A DNA stretch of 64,000 bases from Hirundichthys speculiger (taxonomy: Eukaryota > Chordata > Actinopteri > Beloniformes > Exocoetidae): positions 1-64,000 of the forward strand of contig JAGFBZ010000687.1 in NCBI GenBank assembly GCA_018398805.1. Reading direction: 5' to 3'. Numbering within the stretch: the stretch's first letter is position 1; every line of letters begins with the position of its first letter. Positions 60,457 through 64,000 of the stretch are shown piece after piece. A program made the translations under genes and the position numbers. The notes below the pieces were generated by a model, which did not search any database, was not told the origin of the DNA, and worked only from the letters and a program-made list of their open reading frames with translations.

Positions 60457-61098
60457 CATCTGAGTGAACTGACCTTTCGGTAAGCACCGCCCCCTCCCTA
60501 GGTATGTCCCACACCAGAGCTATGCTAACATGAGACAGTCACAGCATTGTATTCATATAATAAATAAAGTGATGTTAACATCACAAACCTCACCTTATAC
60601 CTAACAAAGTAAATCCAGGGCCTTATATATTTGTAGACAACAAAGCAGGCTGATAGGTGGCTAGCGAGCTCTGGTCCATAGTGGAGAAGCCATGGACACT
60701 ATGAAACCAGAGCTAATGCTAACAGAGATGATTTGCTAAATCATATTATTACTTTTACTAAACGGTTGTTAAATCAATCATCTAACAAACAAAGTAAACT
60801 TACCTTGGAGTAAACGTAGGTGTGTTTTGTAACTTTCCCCACGTTCAGTTGTGGACAGACACCACTTAACCTCCAGTGTTTGTTTTGGTTTGGGAAAGGT
60901 AATAAAAATGTCCCTCCAAACGTTCTGGACACCTCGAGTCACTGTTGCAGATCCCCAGCAGCAATATTTCACCATGGAGTTATTCTAGTATAATATTAAC
61001 ACTGATGACACACATCGGGAATATAGAAAGTTTGTCCGACCTAGCAACAGTAACTAGGGAGGGGGCGGTGCTTACCGAAAGGTCAGTTCACTCAGATG
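60457..61098. mobile_element. TIR element with about 45-bp inverted ends
   Basis: CATCTGAGTGAACTGACC, TTTCGGTAAGCACCGCCCCC and TCCCTAG at the left are mirrored by CTAGGGAGGGGGCGG, TGCTTACCGAAAGG and TCAGTTCACTCAGATG at the right. The target duplication is unclear, so the superfamily is left open. Confidence 0.75.
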
Positions 61099-61910
61099 GA
61101 GCAGAAATGAAAGTTGAGTTTTGTTCTTCGGCTGCTAACCCGCAGATGTTTTCTTGTCTTTGTTACGTGCCCATGCAGGTTTGGATTGTGTCTGCCTCAT
61201 GCACAGGTTGTGTGTGTGTGTGTGTGTGGGGGGGGACTGTCATGATGAACCTGCTTTCCAGAAATGAGGCCCCTCTGACTAGACCTCCACACTCAACCCC
61301 AACTGTGGCAGGTTCTGATGTGACGTCTGTGCGTTCGACAACGATGCTCTGCTGCAGGGCGCCGTGCTGCGACGACCGGCGCGCAGAGGAAGTGCTCTGA
61401 TCTCAACCTTCTGTACTGTATTGTGAAACCTGCCTCGTGCACGCTGCTGGATGTGCAGCAGAAACTGCGGTCGTCGTGGTTTGCGCGCTGCAAGACTCGT
61501 TCGAGAACCTCGCTATGTCGTAAAACGGGTTTGGAGCTCGGGCTCGTTCTGGTTTGGAGCTGAACCGAGCTGCAGCCTGGAGCTGGTGGTATCCGGGCCA
61601 GAGGGAGAGCGCTGCGTGCACGCCGGTGCAGCACGGCGGCGTTGCATGAAGCGTTTGAGTCAAAGACGATGCTGAGGCCCAGCTATGCTTCGGTTTTCCC
61701 TCCGTCAGGCAGCTCCGTTGTGTTTGAACATGTTTTCACTGCCGCGGCTACACGTTCGCTGCTTTCTTCAGCTTCAGGCAGCTTCTTGTTGTCGAGCCAC
61801 ATTCCACAAACCGGATCTCGTCCTGAAGCTTTACGTGCTCACTTTCATTGTTAGACGCGGGACACTAGTGGATAAAGAGAGCTCAGGTGACGAGCTGAGG
61901 TCGTCTAGTC

Positions 61911-62700
61911 CAGCCTTTCTCAACCTTTTTTTTCAGTCACGACACCTTTCAAAAGTGAATAAAATCTCACGACACCCCAGAGTAAAACGTAATCCAAAGT
62001 GCTTGCTTCCATCCATCATCCTTGTATTGCCTCTTTTTAGCCTCATCGCTAGCAGCTAGCTTTGGTACCTATGGAGCAGATTCAGAGCTGGTGGATGAAG
62101 GCTTGATGAAGAAGTCAGCTCCTCTGTGATGTTCCGTTCCTGTGGGGCTTTTCTTTTTAGAAAACCATCCATGATGCTGCCAAAAAAGTTCTCTTTGCTA
62201 TCTGTGAAATAAAATTCCAGCGGTTAAATGATATTACGACGTAAGCTAACTGGGCAGTCACGTTGACCTTACGCTGACCCCGTACTGACGTTGTTAACAT
62301 TGGGAAATGGGCATGTGAGACATATTTTTATTATTCATTTCATGTCCAATCATGTATCTTATTTATTTATTTATTTATTCATTCATTCATTCATAGGCAA
62401 AAAGTATGTATTTATGTATGCATTCATATATTTATACAGTGGTTCCTCTACTTACGAAATTAATTGGTTCTGGAAGTAGTTTTGTATCCTGAAAATTTCG
62501 TAAGGAGAGACGCGTTTTCCATTATAAATGTCCTAATCCATTCAAACCCCCCAAAATTCAAAAAAATTTTTTTTAATAAACTGTAAATAATACATGAAAT
62601 GACATAGAAATATGTAAGAAATACATGTTAGAACTAGAAAAGCACTCGGAGAGCGCAGACCCCTGAAGCAGTCAGAGGACACCTCGGTTGAGAAAGGCTG
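61911..62700. mobile_element. hAT element (CAGCCTTTCTCAACC ends) with nested pogo-like fragment
   Basis: CAGCCTTTCTCAACC and GGTTGAGAAAGGCTG are perfect 15-bp inverted ends of the CAG-N-TTCTCAAC hAT type. The flanks GTCTAGTC and CTCTGGAC agree at five of eight positions, so the insertion is old. Confidence 0.72.
62437..62670. mobile_element. pogo-like MITE fragment (CAGTGGTTCCTC end)
   Basis: CAGTGGTTCCTCTACTTACG after a TA, then TTACATGTTAGAACTAG-like sequence and GAGAGCGCAGACC, matches the complement of the right half of 1922-2673. The other end is missing. Confidence 0.65.
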
Positions 62701-63176
62701 CTCTGGACGGGCATGAGCGCTGTTACCACGCGGTCCCGGTTCTACGTGGCACCGGGTCGCCCATCTGATCAGTCAGTGGAGGATTCCAGAGAACCGTCTG
62801 AACAAACCGGAAGGTCATAAACCAGAATGTGTGCTGATTATTAAACCCCAACCTCACCTGGGCAAATATTTACCTGCTCGGTGGTTGGCGACGGTTTCCC
62901 GCCCTGATGTGGATCAGTTCACCAAACCTGCTCTGACGACTGCTGACGTGGTCACTACAGCTCATTTGCACACATGGTTTCATTTAGAAGTATACAGAGA
63001 CATTATAATAGATATGGTTTTATGGATTTACATGGGGGGGGGGGGCTCTCATTCTGTGACAGATCTGATAAGGGTCAGATTTATTGGCCCTGGATGCTTC
63101 CGGAAACTTAAGAAAACATCTTTGATGTCCGCCGTCAGCTGTGGAGCCGTGGCCACGGCAGTTATCACGGACCTGT

Positions 63177-64000
63177 AGACCTGCAGACCTGCAGACCTGT
63201 AGAACTTTAGACCTGCAGACCTGTAGAACTTTAGACCTGCAGACCTGTAGAACTTTAGACCTGCAGACCTGTAGAACTTTAGACCTGTAGACCTGTAGAA
63301 CCTTAGACCTGTAGACCTGCAGACCTGTAGACCTTCAGACCTGTAGACCTGCAGACCTGTAGACCTTCAGACCTGTAGACCTGCAGACCTGCAGACCTTC
63401 AGACTTGTAGACCTGCAGACCTGTAGACCTGTAGAACTTTAGACCTGTAGACCTGTAGAACTTTAGACCTGTAGACCTGTAGAACTTCAGACTTGTAGAC
63501 CTGTAGACCTGCAGACCTGCAGACCTTCAGACTTAGACCTGTAGACTTTAGACCTGTAGACCTTTAGAACTTTAGACCTGTAGACCTGTAGAACTTTAGA
63601 CCTGTAGACCTTCAGACCTGTAGACCTGCAGACCTGCAGACCTTCAGACTTGTAGACCTGCAGACCTGTAGACCTGTAGAACTTTAGACCTGTAGACCTG
63701 TAGAACTTTAGACCTGTAGACCTGTAGAACTTCAGACTTGTAGACCTGCAGACCTGTAGACCTGTAGAACTTCAGACTTGTAGACCTGCAGACCTGTAGA
63801 CCTGCAGACCTGCAGACCTTCAGACTTGTAGACCTGCAGACCTGTAGACCTGTAGAACTTTAGACCTGTAGACCTGTAGAACTTTAGACCTGTAGACCTG
63901 TAGAACCTGTAGACCTGCAGACCTGTGACCTTAGACAGACCTGTAGACCTGCAGACCTGCAGACCTTCAGACTTGTAGACCTGCAGACCTGTAGACCTGT
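63177..64000. repeat. 8-bp minisatellite (GACCTGTA/GACCTGCA/GAACTTTA), continues past window
   Basis: More than 100 units of 8 bp, mainly GACCTGTA, GACCTGCA, GACCTTCA, GACTTGTA and GAACTTTA, occur in recurring longer blocks. The right boundary is outside the window. Confidence 0.93.

Larger units (their letters stand above)
58575..64000 (+). other. first intron of the cd2ap-like gene (part)
   Basis: The interval begins at a GTGAGT donor and no acceptor with a credible coding continuation was found. It contains poly-T tracts (58849-58868, 59049-59076), a TIR element, a hAT with a nested pogo-like fragment, and the terminal minisatellite. Confidence 0.4.

Overview
This window is nuclear DNA from a ray-finned fish, most likely a teleost. 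The evidence is split vertebrate exons with GT/AG introns, CpG-island first exons, and a very dense load of teleost-type DNA transposons (hAT, pogo/Tigger-like, TTA- and TTAA-site elements), LINE 3' tails and simple repeats. There are no prokaryotic operons, no rRNA or tRNA genes and no CRISPR array.

One gene is identified with high confidence. It is tnfrsf21 (death receptor 6, DR6) on the minus strand. Exon 1 (35350-35379) gives the start of the signal peptide. Exon 2 (15657-16368) gives the rest of the signal peptide and the cysteine-rich TNF-receptor repeats. Exon 3 (7428-8003) gives the stalk, the transmembrane helix and the juxtamembrane segment. The exons join in phase (0, then 1). The cytoplasmic death-domain exons were not found and should lie beyond position 1. 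A CpG-rich promoter and 5' UTR lie just above 35380. About 23 kb away, on the plus strand, a second CpG island holds a first exon ending ATGG followed by a GTGAGT donor. Its head-to-head position beside tnfrsf21, and a coding start that splits codon 2 after one base, fit cd2ap, the vertebrate neighbour of TNFRSF21. That assignment is inferred.

The rest is intron or intergenic DNA. Intron 3 (1-7427) holds hAT and pogo-like elements. Intron 2 (8004-15656) holds hAT elements and a 1.55 kb 11-bp minisatellite. Intron 1 (16369-35349) is crowded with one MITE family (ends TAGGGGTG), an inverted duplication about 15 kb apart, a hAT that has amplified its own end in an a-b-b pattern, and a telomere-like block. 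The intergenic part (35.9-58.1 kb) holds three-deep nested insertions and a 20-bp minisatellite. The last 5.4 kb is the first intron of the cd2ap-like gene and ends in an 8-bp minisatellite that leaves the window.

The most notable observations are these: four short tandem duplications, each shifting the frame but together adding 12 nt, inside the otherwise well-conserved tnfrsf21 exon 2; a snap-back hAT copy 60 nt upstream of that exon's splice acceptor; the inverted duplication in intron 1; and the internally amplified MITE bounded by one perfect target-site duplication.
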